A stretch of 64,000 nt of DNA, taken from Cephalotus follicularis. Its lineage: Eukaryota; Streptophyta; Magnoliopsida; Oxalidales; Cephalotaceae. The first letter of the stretch is position 1; the number at the start of each line of letters is the position of its first letter. The notes beneath the pieces are model-generated. The model was not told where the DNA came from. It searched no databases and worked only from the letters and a program-made list of their open reading frames with translations. The stretch covers positions 602,613-666,612 of the forward strand of contig BDDD01000267.1 in assembly GCA_001972305.1 (NCBI GenBank). Direction: 5' to 3'. Below, piece by piece: positions 13,740 to 24,899 of the stretch. The position numbers and the translations under genes are program-made.

Positions 13740-14199
13740 CTATGTGCACACAAGAATTTTTCCACCAGCAAACCCAATAGGATCAATAAGAAAAACCTTT
13801 TCAAAGCCGAGGGAGTTGCATACCAAATCCGCATGATTACCAGAAATACGAGTTTCAGTAATCACAAACAAGGACGGTCTATAGGAACGACTTAAATCCA
13901 TAAAGTTCATTTTGAACCGTTCACTAATAGGCCCCTTACTATTCCAATAAATGATCTTCGTAGGATAAAGGAGTAATAGGTTGTTGGTTGAAAATGGTTC
14001 CAGACCCAGAGTGCCCATCATTGGAGTTATAGACTCCAAGTTTGTTGTGCACTGGACTGTTGGTGCAAGGATCAGATTCAATATAAGGTTGAAGGTTCCC
14101 ACTCCTAGTCCTGTTCCGAAGCGGTGTGCCAAGTGTAGACGGCATTTCATGATATTCTTCACCGGTGTAATCAGAACCAGTTTGGATTCCAAATAGCAT
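13740..14199 (-). pseudogene. LINE ORF2 endonuclease fragment
   Basis: The minus-strand translation contains KIIYWNSKGPISERFKMNFM, then RPSLFVITETRISGNHADLV and GFEKVFLIDPIGFAGG. This is the characteristic start of the endonuclease/exonuclease/phosphatase domain of plant L1-type LINEs, which nicks target DNA. The conserved N of IxxWN and the ETR motif are both present. Only the first ~80 residues of the domain remain before the match ends at 13740, so this is a short dead fragment. It is not obviously continuous with the other LINE piece at 3900-4868. Confidence 0.7.
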
Positions 14200-14405
14200 G
14201 TCTAGCGATAGGTGGCCTACTTAAATGCATTCCAGCTATCCTCTGGGGGCTGCGATCCTTCTCGATATGCTCAGAAGTGGCGAGCCTGAGATGCCACCCT
14301 ATGTTCTATTTAATCACTTGGTCTAATAGTTGATTATTAGTTAAGTCTCACAATTGCATGATAAAGAAAAACTTTACGAAAAGTTATACAATAATCCATT
14401 CAGCA

Positions 14406-15835
14406 TGTCACACCCGTTCCCTACAATAACCAGTATCCTACCGAGAACGGATATGACGTCCCACATGACAACGTCCTTTCGGAAGTCACCATATGGATTT
14501 ATATAAACTCACTTTAAATTTGAACTTTTCTTAAAACCTTGAAAATTTTTCTAACTCTTAAATTTTTACGAAAATCGGGCATGTAGTATCTATTTATAGG
14601 ACTATGCCCACTGTAAAGAAAAACACATTTATAATCTCACTCCCGAAGGAGGAATCAACAGTTTTAAAACGGGCTCAGCCCTCAGCAAATCATAATATAA
14701 AGCAGTAAACATGGGTTGGGCTCAGCCTCAACCATTTCAACAAGTAATAAAGTAAATATATCGGGCTCGGCCCTTTTTAAAGCAAAACCATAATAGAAAA
14801 ACCGTTTATATGAAACATAAGTAATGCATAAATTAAAATGCGATGTAATGTTGCTATGCATGTTTTGAAATCCTGGTAGCATGCCCTGCCTCCGTGGTCC
14901 ATCATCTAACCTCTATCTGGAAGGAAAAGAAAAGGAGGGGGTTAGTCCAAATGACTAAGTGAGTAGAACCAAAGAAAACATCTCCCATAATATATATCAA
15001 ATCAAGAAGAAACAACACAAGCTCAAAGTAGAATGTAATGTAATCTACAGCAATAAATGAAATCAAGATCCAAAAGGATAGTCACAATCAATCGAGGATA
15101 TCAAGATTACAAAGGGATATCGAGATCACAAAGAAATATCGAAATCACAACGGGCTATCAAGATCTCGATGTGTAAACGAAATCCAATGTATAACTGGAG
15201 TCCACGATGTAAATAAGCATCACAAGTATATAAACAAATCAAGAAAAGGGGATCTCGATACTCAACAAATGGCTCCACAATATAGCATGAGTCAAGAAAT
15301 GATAACAAGATCCATAAAAGAAATCAAAACCATCTCAAAGCTCAAGAATCCAAGAAACAATCCCGCTGATCAAGTCAATACTCTACAATACGATAGACTC
15401 GCAAAGAAACAACCAGGGACTCAACAAGGAAGTCCACTGAACAATATCATAATGAAGGCAATAATATAAGGCATCGGGATATCAAAGGTTAACGATATAA
15501 TCATAACTCAAATGACAGTATCAATATCAAAAAGTAATGTGCCCAAAGAATCATAAACATATAAGAGGATGCTGGTACCAATCATATCACCGTCAAATCC
15601 CCGCCAAATCACATGGCGTCATATCATACCCCCGCCAAATCACATGGCGTAACATCATAACCGCTGCAGCAATAATACTAGGTAAGGCTACAGGATGTGA
15701 TCATCATCCGTCATACACCGGTGTAGAGTGCCTACCTCTGTCTCGGACGAGGGGCCGGCATGATCAGTGCACGGACCCAACCATCGTCCGAAAATAACCC
15801 GCACGCACACTCAACCTCATCCGAGGGACCCGTTG
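14406..15835 (-). mobile_element. Truncated reverse copy of solo-LTR family A
   Basis: It begins tgtcacacccgttccctac, the reverse complement of the family A 3' end (12165-12187). It continues through the ggctcagcc, ccgaaggagg and cgggctcggcc blocks, which mirror 11790-12160, and through matches to 10900-11640 (cgaggggccggc, ccgccaaatcacatgg). The similarity stops near 15835, so roughly the 5' half of the LTR is missing. No right-hand duplication could be identified. Confidence 0.75.
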
Positions 15836-18273
15836 TACTGCTGCTCCCTCAACACTAACACGTGAAAGCTATCATGGATACATTCTAGTTCTGTAGATAA
15901 GTCGAATTGGTAGACAAATGCACCAATACATAGAGTGGTGTCGAATGATCCAATGTCGTAGGAATTGAGCCTTTCGCAGCTTTCTAGCTTAATCACTCTT
16001 GTACCGTAATGCCTGTAGGAACACTTTTTCATCCAGGTGAAACTTCACGTTCACGCGACATCTGTTTACGAACTCCTCACCGATACTATCCCAACATGAG
16101 TGTATCTCGTGTTGCCAACCATACATGTTTCATGGAGGTGTCAAGCCACTAGCTTGAATCTATTAAAGTCATAAGACAAACTCATCTTAGAACTATTCTC
16201 GCTCAATCACGCTTCCACTGCGCCACTTTGTTGGAATCCCGTGCATTAGTGCTGATATGGTCGCTCCTCAAAGTGGTCTAGATCATACATGAGCCGAATC
16301 AACAAAAATGTGTCGTCTGGGTAGGCCATTCCAGTATGACGCATATCGCATCGTCCCTTAGTTGTGTCCGTGTCGGTCGTATAGTGAAACCCATCGCAAC
16401 ATGTTCCCATATGACGTCAAAGACTACACGAGCCACGCATTGAAGCCAACATGCACGTTTGTGGGGTCAACAAGGTACATGGTCATCATACGTGTCGAGC
16501 AACAAACACTTGAACAGCGAACAAGGAACGAAGTCCCACATGCATTTCATATTCCGTATCTAACTCTACGAGAAAAGTCCAGCAGCCCACAACAACATCG
16601 AATGAACAACGTATATTTAGAGCACAAAACTACTATGATCAGCCAACCTGAAAAAGCATTTAGGCAAGAAATCTTCCAAAGGACAATGGGGTTCCGTTTC
16701 ATAGGTATGCAGCACATGATCTCAAACGAAATCCACCAATAGCCAGAATGCTCGAGAACAAAACTGAAAAGGCGTGCGTATTGATCGGTCGATGGATCGT
16801 CATGAAGCCAACCAAGCCACGCAATCAGAAATGCCTTCCAAGCGCCCATACGTATACAAGCAAGAAGTTATCTAAACGATCCACAATTCAAAACGATGAG
16901 TAGCCAATGCCAAACATGTGGAAACATCAAGAAAGCCAAAGCTTGCACCGGTAGGTGTGATATGAGAACGAGTACAAACTCCTGGTGCAGACAATCAAAG
17001 CTGACAATCGAACATCGTGTACAGAATGTACAGGCTCAAGGTACCATGAATGCAGGTTGCATATACACATGTCATCATGCGTACAAACGCCAGCACACGC
17101 AGAAGAACATGCACATAATTACGCAAATAAACTTCGTGCAAGCATCACATTATGCGTTCACAATCACCAAGCAAGCAGCAGAAAGTGCACAGAATAGCAT
17201 GCGTACAAACTCGTCGTGTGGACAACGAATGCATCGTCTGCATAAAATGCACACGAGCGCACATCAAGATACACGCAACAGCCAAGCGCACAACAATTAG
17301 CATCAACAGCACAAGGGCACTGCAATCATAGCACACACTTCCGTTTGAAAGTATGAAGCAGCTGCAATTGCCTGAAGTTTCACTATTGCTCCACATTGAG
17401 TTGCTGGTAGGTTGAACATCTCGTTATCAGAACTGCGATATTCCTCTTCATGTTGTTCTACCAGAAGTGCTCTCTCAAGCGAAGACACTACTACTAGACT
17501 GCATCGCATAAGATGAACTATGGTCTTACGTTTAGCATGCGACGGACATAACCTGTCCGTATACATCAACTTTCCGTTATCTCAAAACGAGCATTCAATG
17601 CGATTACAATTCTATCACCGAGCATCGCTGATCCGGTCCTGCAATATCAATCTCTCCCGAAGAGTAGACGATAAAGCTCTCATGCATGAGACTGACAAGT
17701 TCACGTGCAATGATCGGAAAACTCATCCGAAGATAGCAAGAGAAGTACAAAACTTCTTACTGAAAGCATCAGTAATCACGTTGCCTTGAGTATTCATTAG
17801 CGTAATCGTAGTCCTTAATCGTCTCCACCGAGCTCTGCTCGAGGTTCGAATCTCTGTCCATAAATATCTGCATAGGGCCGACATTCATCCACAATAGATG
17901 ATGTCATCTCAACATAACTCTTGTAGACTAAATCCTTCACCATTCTCCGCTAACGGTTCAACTAAGTACTCAAACAGAAATATACTATACTGGTTGCCTG
18001 AACCTCTTCTGACAATCAGTCATTGTCAACAATCTGTCACTATGGTACTGCCCTGGACATATGCAAGGACCATAGAGTAGTTCTTCCAATGCATATAAAG
18101 TTTTCTGTCACGTACATCGTGTCTTAATGACTTATAAGGTCTCGAGTAGTTAGACTATAGCTCGCAAGAACTCTGACTCAGACATATCGATTAATCAAGG
18201 GTTAGGGGAAAGATAACGTCCTCTCGACTAACTCGGCCACTAGCCAAAAAGATAATATCCAAGAATATCTCTA
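15836..18273 (-). pseudogene. Highly degraded Ty3-type pol region (tentative)
   Basis: This stretch is less AT-rich than its surroundings. On the minus strand near 17880-17750 an RNase H/connection-like text can be followed through a frame change: VETIKDYDYANEYS, then QGNVITDAFSKK, then FCTSL. It resembles the conserved 'KDYD...YHPGKANVVADALSRK' end of Ty3 chromovirus RNase H. The rest (15836-17700) gives no convincing domain in any frame. Nonsense codons are frequent. The assignment rests on a single motif and could be wrong. Confidence 0.38.
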
Positions 18274-19036
18274 ATACCATTAGGGTAAATTACACAAAAA
18301 CACCTATGTTTTATCTCCGTTGACACTTTAGCACCTGAAGATTCCAAAATGACAAAGTCACACCTCATTATTAATGTTTTTAACGAAAATTACAAAATAC
18401 AATACTACCCTTATATTAAAAAATCTGCACTTAGTGTATTTTAAACCAATAAAACACGTTAATTTAAGAAAAACCCACTGAAGCACACCTAAGCCCAAAA
18501 CTTTCAAACTCTTGCCTACACCAGCTTAGTTGACTATTTTCTGTTTTCTATTTTTCATTTTCTTGTTCTTTTTCTTTTTACATAATTTCCTTTTCTACGA
18601 GTATAAGAATTTTTCTCTTTGAGAGAAAATTATCCTTCCATCTTGCCTGTATTCCAAGCAACGAATTGAAAGTTGCAACAGAAATCACTCCAAAAACTGC
18701 ATGCTCCTGGCTTCTAAACCCCCAAACAGAGTTTTATAAACCCTGCTTCCAAAAACCATCATCCGAGTTAGAATGTCAGCTTTATGTATATAGACAGGCA
18801 CTTGAATCCGATTCGCGCAAACCTTCCTTCATCTTCAAATTGTTCTCAAAATCAACTTTCACCAGTACACCCATTCATGTGTCAGTTTCTAGGATCTTAT
18901 CATCTCACAACAGAAATCTGCCACCAACATCCATTGCCACTGGGATCACTTTTGTCAATTCCCATGTAAAACTGAAATTTAGTTCCCAAAATCAACACTC
19001 TAGTTTCTTCCTTTTCTTAGTATACTTTCTGCTTAC

Positions 19037-19294
19037 CATGCACTTTTCAGCAAGATCTAACCTGGGCAGTGGCTTCTGGTCTGATATGCAGCTAGGCTTC
19101 ATATTGTCAGTTGGATCTATGTCAGTCAAGGACATCTCATAAACAACAGCAGCAACAAGGGAGTATATACGTAGTGCTAGCAAAGACAGGGTGGAAGCTT
19201 TGGCAGCAGCTGAGCGCGATGACCAATACCACCATTCTTTCCTCAAGTAATCAGTCTTAATCATGTCCTCCAATATAATAATTGCTTGTACCAT
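19037..19294 (-). pseudogene. Captured host exon inside the MULE (chromatin-protein-like)
   Basis: On the minus strand an open 258-bp (86-codon) block is bounded by tttcag| at its 5' side (19295-19297) and |gtaagc at its 3' side (19036). It therefore looks like an internal phase-0 exon with both splice sites kept. Its translation starts MVQAIIILEDMIKTDYLRKE and continues WWYWSSRSAAAKASTLSLLA. This resembles, from memory, the helical region of large plant nuclear proteins with DDT/WHIM-type or MBD9-type architecture; I am not certain which. It has no stop codons. The surrounding element supplies no start codon context or further exons that I can recognise, so it is a fragment rather than a gene. 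Confidence 0.5.
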
Positions 19295-19420
19295 CTGAAA
19301 GAACAAATAATTTTATTCACAGTCCAACCGAAAAACTAAGAGAAGATTGATTTCTCTTTTCCTTTTGCAGTTACTCTATACAAAAAATCCTTAATTTGGT
19401 TTAGTAAAATAGAATACGAA

Positions 19421-19424
19421 AAGA

Positions 19425-19463
<39 letters not shown>

Positions 19464-19470
19464 AGAGAGG
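19421..19470. repeat. (AG)n microsatellite
   Basis: An almost pure ag repeat of about 50 bp with a few interruptions. A short tggtggtggtgg run follows at about 19505-19520. It lies within the MULE. Confidence 0.9.
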
Positions 19471-19756
19471 AAAGAAAAAAAATAAATTTTCAATTCGCTA
19501 TCTATGGTGGTGGTGGTGGTTGTAGAGGAGATGAGCTGAAGGGTTACTTTTGGTATTAACAAAATGTTATTATTAATATAATGCTGACGTGGTGGTGTAA
19601 AACTAACGAATCAACTAACAGCAGATTAACGGCAGGTGTCTAACTGTCTACCAAACAGTATCATAAGTATCAAAATTTCTATTTTGAATCTTCAGGTGCT
19701 AAAGTGTCAACGGAAATAAAACTCAAGTGTTTTTGTGTAATTTACCCATACTATTA

Positions 19757-21239
19757 TTAAAATCCAAAATGTAATACAATCTTATACATAAATTCATAAC
19801 AATATCAGTAGTCCTTGCTAAGCCTTCAGTCCAAACAGCTATAGTACATCAGCTCACTGACCACTGCTCTTTGTTGTTTACCCTATACACAATATCAATG
19901 CCTAATCCCGAATGATGGGTGCACCAAACGACCAAGCATATGGGTCCTCATGCACAAATGGAATGAACAATTTATACAGTTTCTAATGCATGTCATGATA
20001 TATGCATGAATGTCAGTTGTGATCTGACTTTTCATAAACAACCTGACACGCTCGGACCTAGCTCGTTGGGATTCGTCGCGCCTACTAAGAGACCAAGCCT
20101 CCCATCAGAGACTCACCTCGTAGGTTCAGCAGATCAGAGTTCTAGAAATACATTTTTAAACAAAAGGATTTCTTCAAAACATAAAGAAAACATAACAGTT
20201 TTTTGAAAAACTTGAAAATAATTCTAACTCTTAAATTTTTACGAAAATCGGGTAGTATTCGTTTATCGGACTGTGCCTCCTGTAAAGAAAAACACAATTT
20301 ATAAAATGGGCTCAGCCCTCAACAGACCACACTCCTGAAGGAGTAAACAGTTTATAAAATGGGCTCAGCCCTCAGCAAACCACAATTTAAAAGTGGAAAA
20401 CAAGTATGGGTTGGGCTCTGCCTCAACCATATTATCAAAACTTAAAAGCTGAATAGGGCTCAACCTTTTTAAATAAAACCAACTATGGTAGGCATGCCCT
20501 TGTGGTCTCACCTAGTAGACAGACTGACTTCAGCTGACAGAGCTCAGTAGACTAACCTGTCAGAACTAAAAACAGAAAACAGATGAGGGGTTAGTCCACA
20601 GGACTAGTGAGATTGAACAAAAGACTCAGCAGAGTTTTGCTCGTAGTAAAATATACTTTTACAGAAATGTTACAAAAAAAGTATAAAACAAACTTAAACA
20701 GAAGTTTAGAAACAGAATCAAATCTAGAATCTGATTTATAAAACAGATTAAAACAACTAAAACAGAATGTAAATTCAAAAACTGATTTACAAAACCAATG
20801 TTTCTGGAAAACAGCAGAAAACTTGATCAGAAAACTAGATCATTTCTCAAAAATACAGATATAATATAGTATTTAAGAGAGTTTAAATAGAATAAATATA
20901 TAAAGATGCAATGGGTCTACTAGGTAAGGTTGACGCCTGGGCCCCGTTGGGCCGAACGTTCAGCAGAAATAGTGGCAATGATACCGTCGTATCAAAGCAT
21001 CAGAACAGAAAGTCATACACGTGCAGACAGTGCCTCTCATGGGCATCAGATAAGTAACTAATACAATACCGAGATCACAATGCATCTAAACATATTTAAT
21101 AGATTTCAGAAGTACAAAATCTCAAATTTCTCAAAACAGACTTTAAACAGATACAGAAATCAGCAGAGTCATCAGAACATATTTAAAACAGATTTTAAAC
21201 AGACAGAGATATACTGATCTAGTTTTAATTGTAATTAGA
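19757..21239 (-). repeat. Fragments related to LTR family A and other LTR-like sequence
   Basis: 20205-20480 shares blocks with the 3' part of family A in reverse orientation (ttaaatttttacgaaaatcgg, gggctcagccctc, atgggttgggctc). It includes an internal duplication of the aaaatgggctcagccctca segment. The remainder (20600-21240) is A-rich with many cagaa/acaga words and no gene. No boundaries or target duplications were recognised. Confidence 0.55.
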
Positions 21240-21409
21240 TAGAGATAGAAAGATAGAGCAACAGATAGTCATGTTTGTCTCTGTTTTTGGGATGGGATTG
21301 TAAGCGTTGGCTTTTGAGGCATTCTAGCCTATGTTTAAGGGAAGACATATAGACCCCCTTTTATATTATTACATTAATATATACTGATCTTTCCAAAAAA
21401 AAAAGAATA
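21240..21409 (+). repeat. Possible LINE 3' tail
   Basis: A segment ending in tatatactgatctttcc followed by ten A residues looks like the 3' untranslated end of a LINE with its poly-A tail. No LINE coding lies directly upstream. This call is weak. Confidence 0.3.
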
Positions 21410-21842
21410 AAATAGTCAAAACGATGTTGTTTTGAGTTATATTCTGTTAAGTTGTTAACGTAGGTTAACGGTAAGTGCCAAATTAGACATTTTTTATTAG
21501 TTGGACGCTTGATTTAGAAAAATTTCAAATTACACGTCAAATTAAAAACATCCTTATATTTGGGAAGATCGATTTGGGATTTTTCCTACTTTTTATATGT
21601 TATATAGTTTTGTTACATAGGAGTATCAAGAGAATTTAAACACATTCTCAGTGGATTTCCTAGTTTAACCAAAAATTAGAAAGATGTACATTCCAAGAAA
21701 AATGACAAGTTGAACCAAATTAACAATAAGGTAATTCTTTATGAGACATCTCAAGCTTGATCTAGAATTTCACGTTTGAGAATGTGATTTTATTCCCACT
21801 AAATTATTTCACGAAACAAAAACGACCATATTTGTTGGTGAG

Positions 21843-22447
21843 ACTGCAAACGAATCAAGCCGTTCGTGAACAGCTCCTGACTCGATTCGATAATGATTCG
21901 TTCGTGTTCGTTCAATAGATCGATAGCTTAACGAGCCGAGTTTGAATAATGGTAGGCTGACTCGTTAACGTTCGTAAACAACTTTATAAGAGATAGTTAA
22001 GAACTATATCATAGGCATGTAGATTGCATGTATTGACACTTTTAATTATCATATTTATGATTAATATTTTATAAATTTAACCATTAGATTTAATGTTCAA
22101 TCTATGTAGATCATTCATGTAAATTTGTAAATCAATTAAATATCTCTAACTAGTTCATTTTTACATACCAAAGTAATAGAACCAACATTTGGTTTAGAGC
22201 ATAAAAGATAGGATTCAATTAGTCTTCTTGTTCCAGTATTTCCCGGAGTTAAGACTGCAAAAAAAACCAAGCCGTTCGTGATCTGCTCGTGTATGTTCGA
22301 TAAACTTAACAAACCAATACGAACATAAACCCAATTTTAAGGTTCGATAAGCTTAACGAACGAACAAGATTTTAAGGTTCGATAGCTTAACAAAGCGAGT
22401 CTGAACAACTTAAAGCTCAACACGACTAATCTCGTTTGCAACCCTAT
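21843..22447. mobile_element. hAT-like MITE fragments
   Basis: Left-type ends (actgcaaacgaatcaagccg at 21842; actgcaaaaaaaaccaagccg at 22253) and a right-type end (ctcgtttgcaaccct, ending near 22447) are inverse complements (GCAAACGA/TCGTTTGC). The interior is full of gttcgt, cgagc and cttaacgaac words, typical of small non-autonomous elements with ends like CAGGGTTGCAAACGAG. The second unit, about 22253-22447, seems complete; the first lacks its right end. No target duplications were confirmed. Confidence 0.45.
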
Positions 22448-24830
22448 TTGTTGATTATTATAATTGTTATTGAAAATTTTACAAAGCAAAATAACAAAAA
22501 AACAAAAGAAAAGTTACACCTAAATTCTTTGGTATTAAGACAACTTTTTTTAATATAAAAATGTCTATCCAAAGTAAAATTATGAACAATGAAAATGAAT
22601 TAATCTTATAACAACGCTTGTTTCCAGACTGATTTAGAAAAAAATTTCTAACCCACAAATATTTCGTTCATTATAATTTATATTTTATAAATCAAATAAC
22701 TAGATTTTAGATTCTATATATGTGAATCATACATATCAATTTTAAAATTTATCAAATATCTATAACTGTTACATATATGCATAATAATTTCAACAGTTAT
22801 ATGAAATTTTAATAAACACTCGTACCATGGTTAGTTTATCGTGTATAAAATAAAATTTCTATAGATATTCGATTGATTTGAAATTTTGTATAAATAATTT
22901 AATTAGTTAAATCATAAAATTATATTGTTAAATTTATAATATATAAATCATAAACAAATAAAATATTAGTACATAAAAGAATCTCTTCCATCTACATTCG
23001 GGCAAATATTGTTCTTCGTTATTACGGTAGGTTTTGATGCTTGGTACGCAATATTAGGAAATATATTAATTGTCATATATAAGTTGATGTTGTTGGCTAA
23101 CAACAATTTTGTCAATTGACAGCGGCCATGGGTGACCCGCCATAGTGATTGACTAGTGTGATTGTCAATGTTATATCAATCGTGGCAACAATTATTGAAA
23201 GGCGATAATTAATTAATGCAATGAGCATAACAGAAAACATAATGTCTTAGCAAGTTTTTAGAAAATGACAAACTTATTTGATTATGTACTAATTTAATAG
23301 AAAAAACTATACAGTTAAAACTTAAAAAATTGTTCATTAACTATTTATAATAAATTTATATATTTTTTGGAACAATTGTTTCTTAAAAGAATAATTAATA
23401 AAATTAATTGCAAGAAAGATGGGCCATTGAAGGGTCCAATTTCGTCACTAAATATGTCACATAATTCTACTAATATTTTATATATTTCAATCATTATTGT
23501 CAATTTTAATTTGGCTGCTTTGGGTTACTTTTTGACGTGTTTTAATTAGTCAGGGGACTTGGGTGTCAAACAATTGAAAAGCTTGTCACACGTAATATAT
23601 TGTGTCATATATACAAAAATAGATTTTATAAAAAAATACAAAACAACTCAGGTTGATGCGCCATAAATTGATATAGTCGACACAATAATGGTAAAAACCT
23701 ATACTAATCAATATTTGAGGCTATCATAAATATTGTATCTAGGGATGAATCAAACGCATTATCATCAAAAATCACTATAATTTTCTTCCTGCAAATTCAT
23801 CCGTATTAACAAATATTTTTTTTGAGGAATCAAGATACTAACTGATCGATAAATAATACTACTATAGCTCCACCCAATGTTAAAGGTAGGCTTATGAAAT
23901 TTCAAGATCAGTACAAAAAATACTACAAAAAAACAGATCTGATATAATAACAAATAAATCTAAGGTAACAACCTAGAGATCTAGTGTTTACAATGCCAAA
24001 TAAACAGATCTAGTGTTTACATTAAATAAACTATAACAACATCTAATAAGAACATCTAGATAACAAAAACGTACAATGTTGTGACTTTTCGTAGCGAGAT
24101 TCTTAAGTAGATATAGTCTATGACGTGATACATGGGTACAACCAATAATAAATGACATATCATCAATTTAATTGATTGTTACTCTAACAATTTTTAAAAT
24201 TAATGATATACATTTATACTATGTGATGTGTATACATATTACGTAATAGACTGTGTCTATCTAACAGTTTTTCGTTCTCGTATCGTCATAAATCTGTTAC
24301 AGGCTTTTTAAAGAGACAAAATGGATGGGGGTATTGCTTGACAAAAAAGAGACAGAATGGGTGCATTTCCTAAATTTCTTTCAAAAACTTTAGGTTCCCA
24401 AAAAGCGTGAATGATTTGAATCAAACGAAGTTTGTTCAACATTTCAAACGAGCAAGCTAGATTTTAAGCATAAAGTTATTATTTGAGATTTTTTGCAGCA
24501 TTTAGTAGTGTGTATGCTCTATAACACTTAATGTTGCATCCTTGAATCAATAAATTTTTTTAAAAAAATTTACTTTTTTATTGATCTAATAACTGTTGTA
24601 CTTAATGCAACATAGAAAATGCTGCACCAATTGCAATTGAGAACGCTTCTTCTAAAGTAATCATTTACATATTAAACGAGCAGTTACGACACCAAAGATC
24701 ACCTGTCAAAAATATAATATTATAATATTACTATAGCCTTCACTAATTTCTTGTGTTCATACTTTGGTAATATAAAACGGACACTAAGAAAGTGTCATTT
24801 TCCAATTCCAACAATTTAACTTGATGTTTG
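22448..24830. other. AT-rich intergenic spacer upstream of carbonic anhydrase gene
   Basis: No domain-bearing frame, RNA gene or element boundary was recognised. Confidence 0.6.
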
Positions 24831-24835
24831 ATGCC

Positions 24836-24843
24836 TATATAAG
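24836..24843 (+). promoter_or_regulatory. TATA box of the carbonic anhydrase gene
   Basis: tatataag lies 64 bp upstream of the ATG at 24900, placing a start site near 24865-24875 with a short leader. Confidence 0.7.
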
Positions 24844-24899
24844 ACCGTACGGGTCAAGGCCTCTCAACCAATTTATCTCACAGTCTCAATCGGCTACAA

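Larger units (their letters stand above)
18283..19747. mobile_element. Non-autonomous MULE (Pack-MULE-like) with terminal inverted repeats
   Basis: The left end gggtaaattacacaaaaaca and the right end tgtttttgtgtaatttaccc are inverted repeats. The similarity extends about 65 bp inward, to the acactttagcacctgaag block. Flanks carry a 9-bp duplication with one mismatch (ataccatta at 18274-18282, atactatta at 19748-19756), the size typical of Mutator-like elements. At 1465 bp with no transposase it needs help in trans. The interior holds an exon-like gene fragment on the minus strand, as in Pack-MULEs. The TIR resembles the presumed left end of the larger MULE at 51044. Confidence 0.85.

Noticed and set aside
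16896..17300. 134-codon plus-strand frame rich in Cys and His
   Set aside because: There is no regular Cys/His spacing, and it overlaps other frames of similar length in a GC-richer degraded region.
18666..19142. 158-codon plus-strand frame in the MULE
   Set aside because: It is antisense to the better-supported captured exon, and the protein has no recognisable feature.
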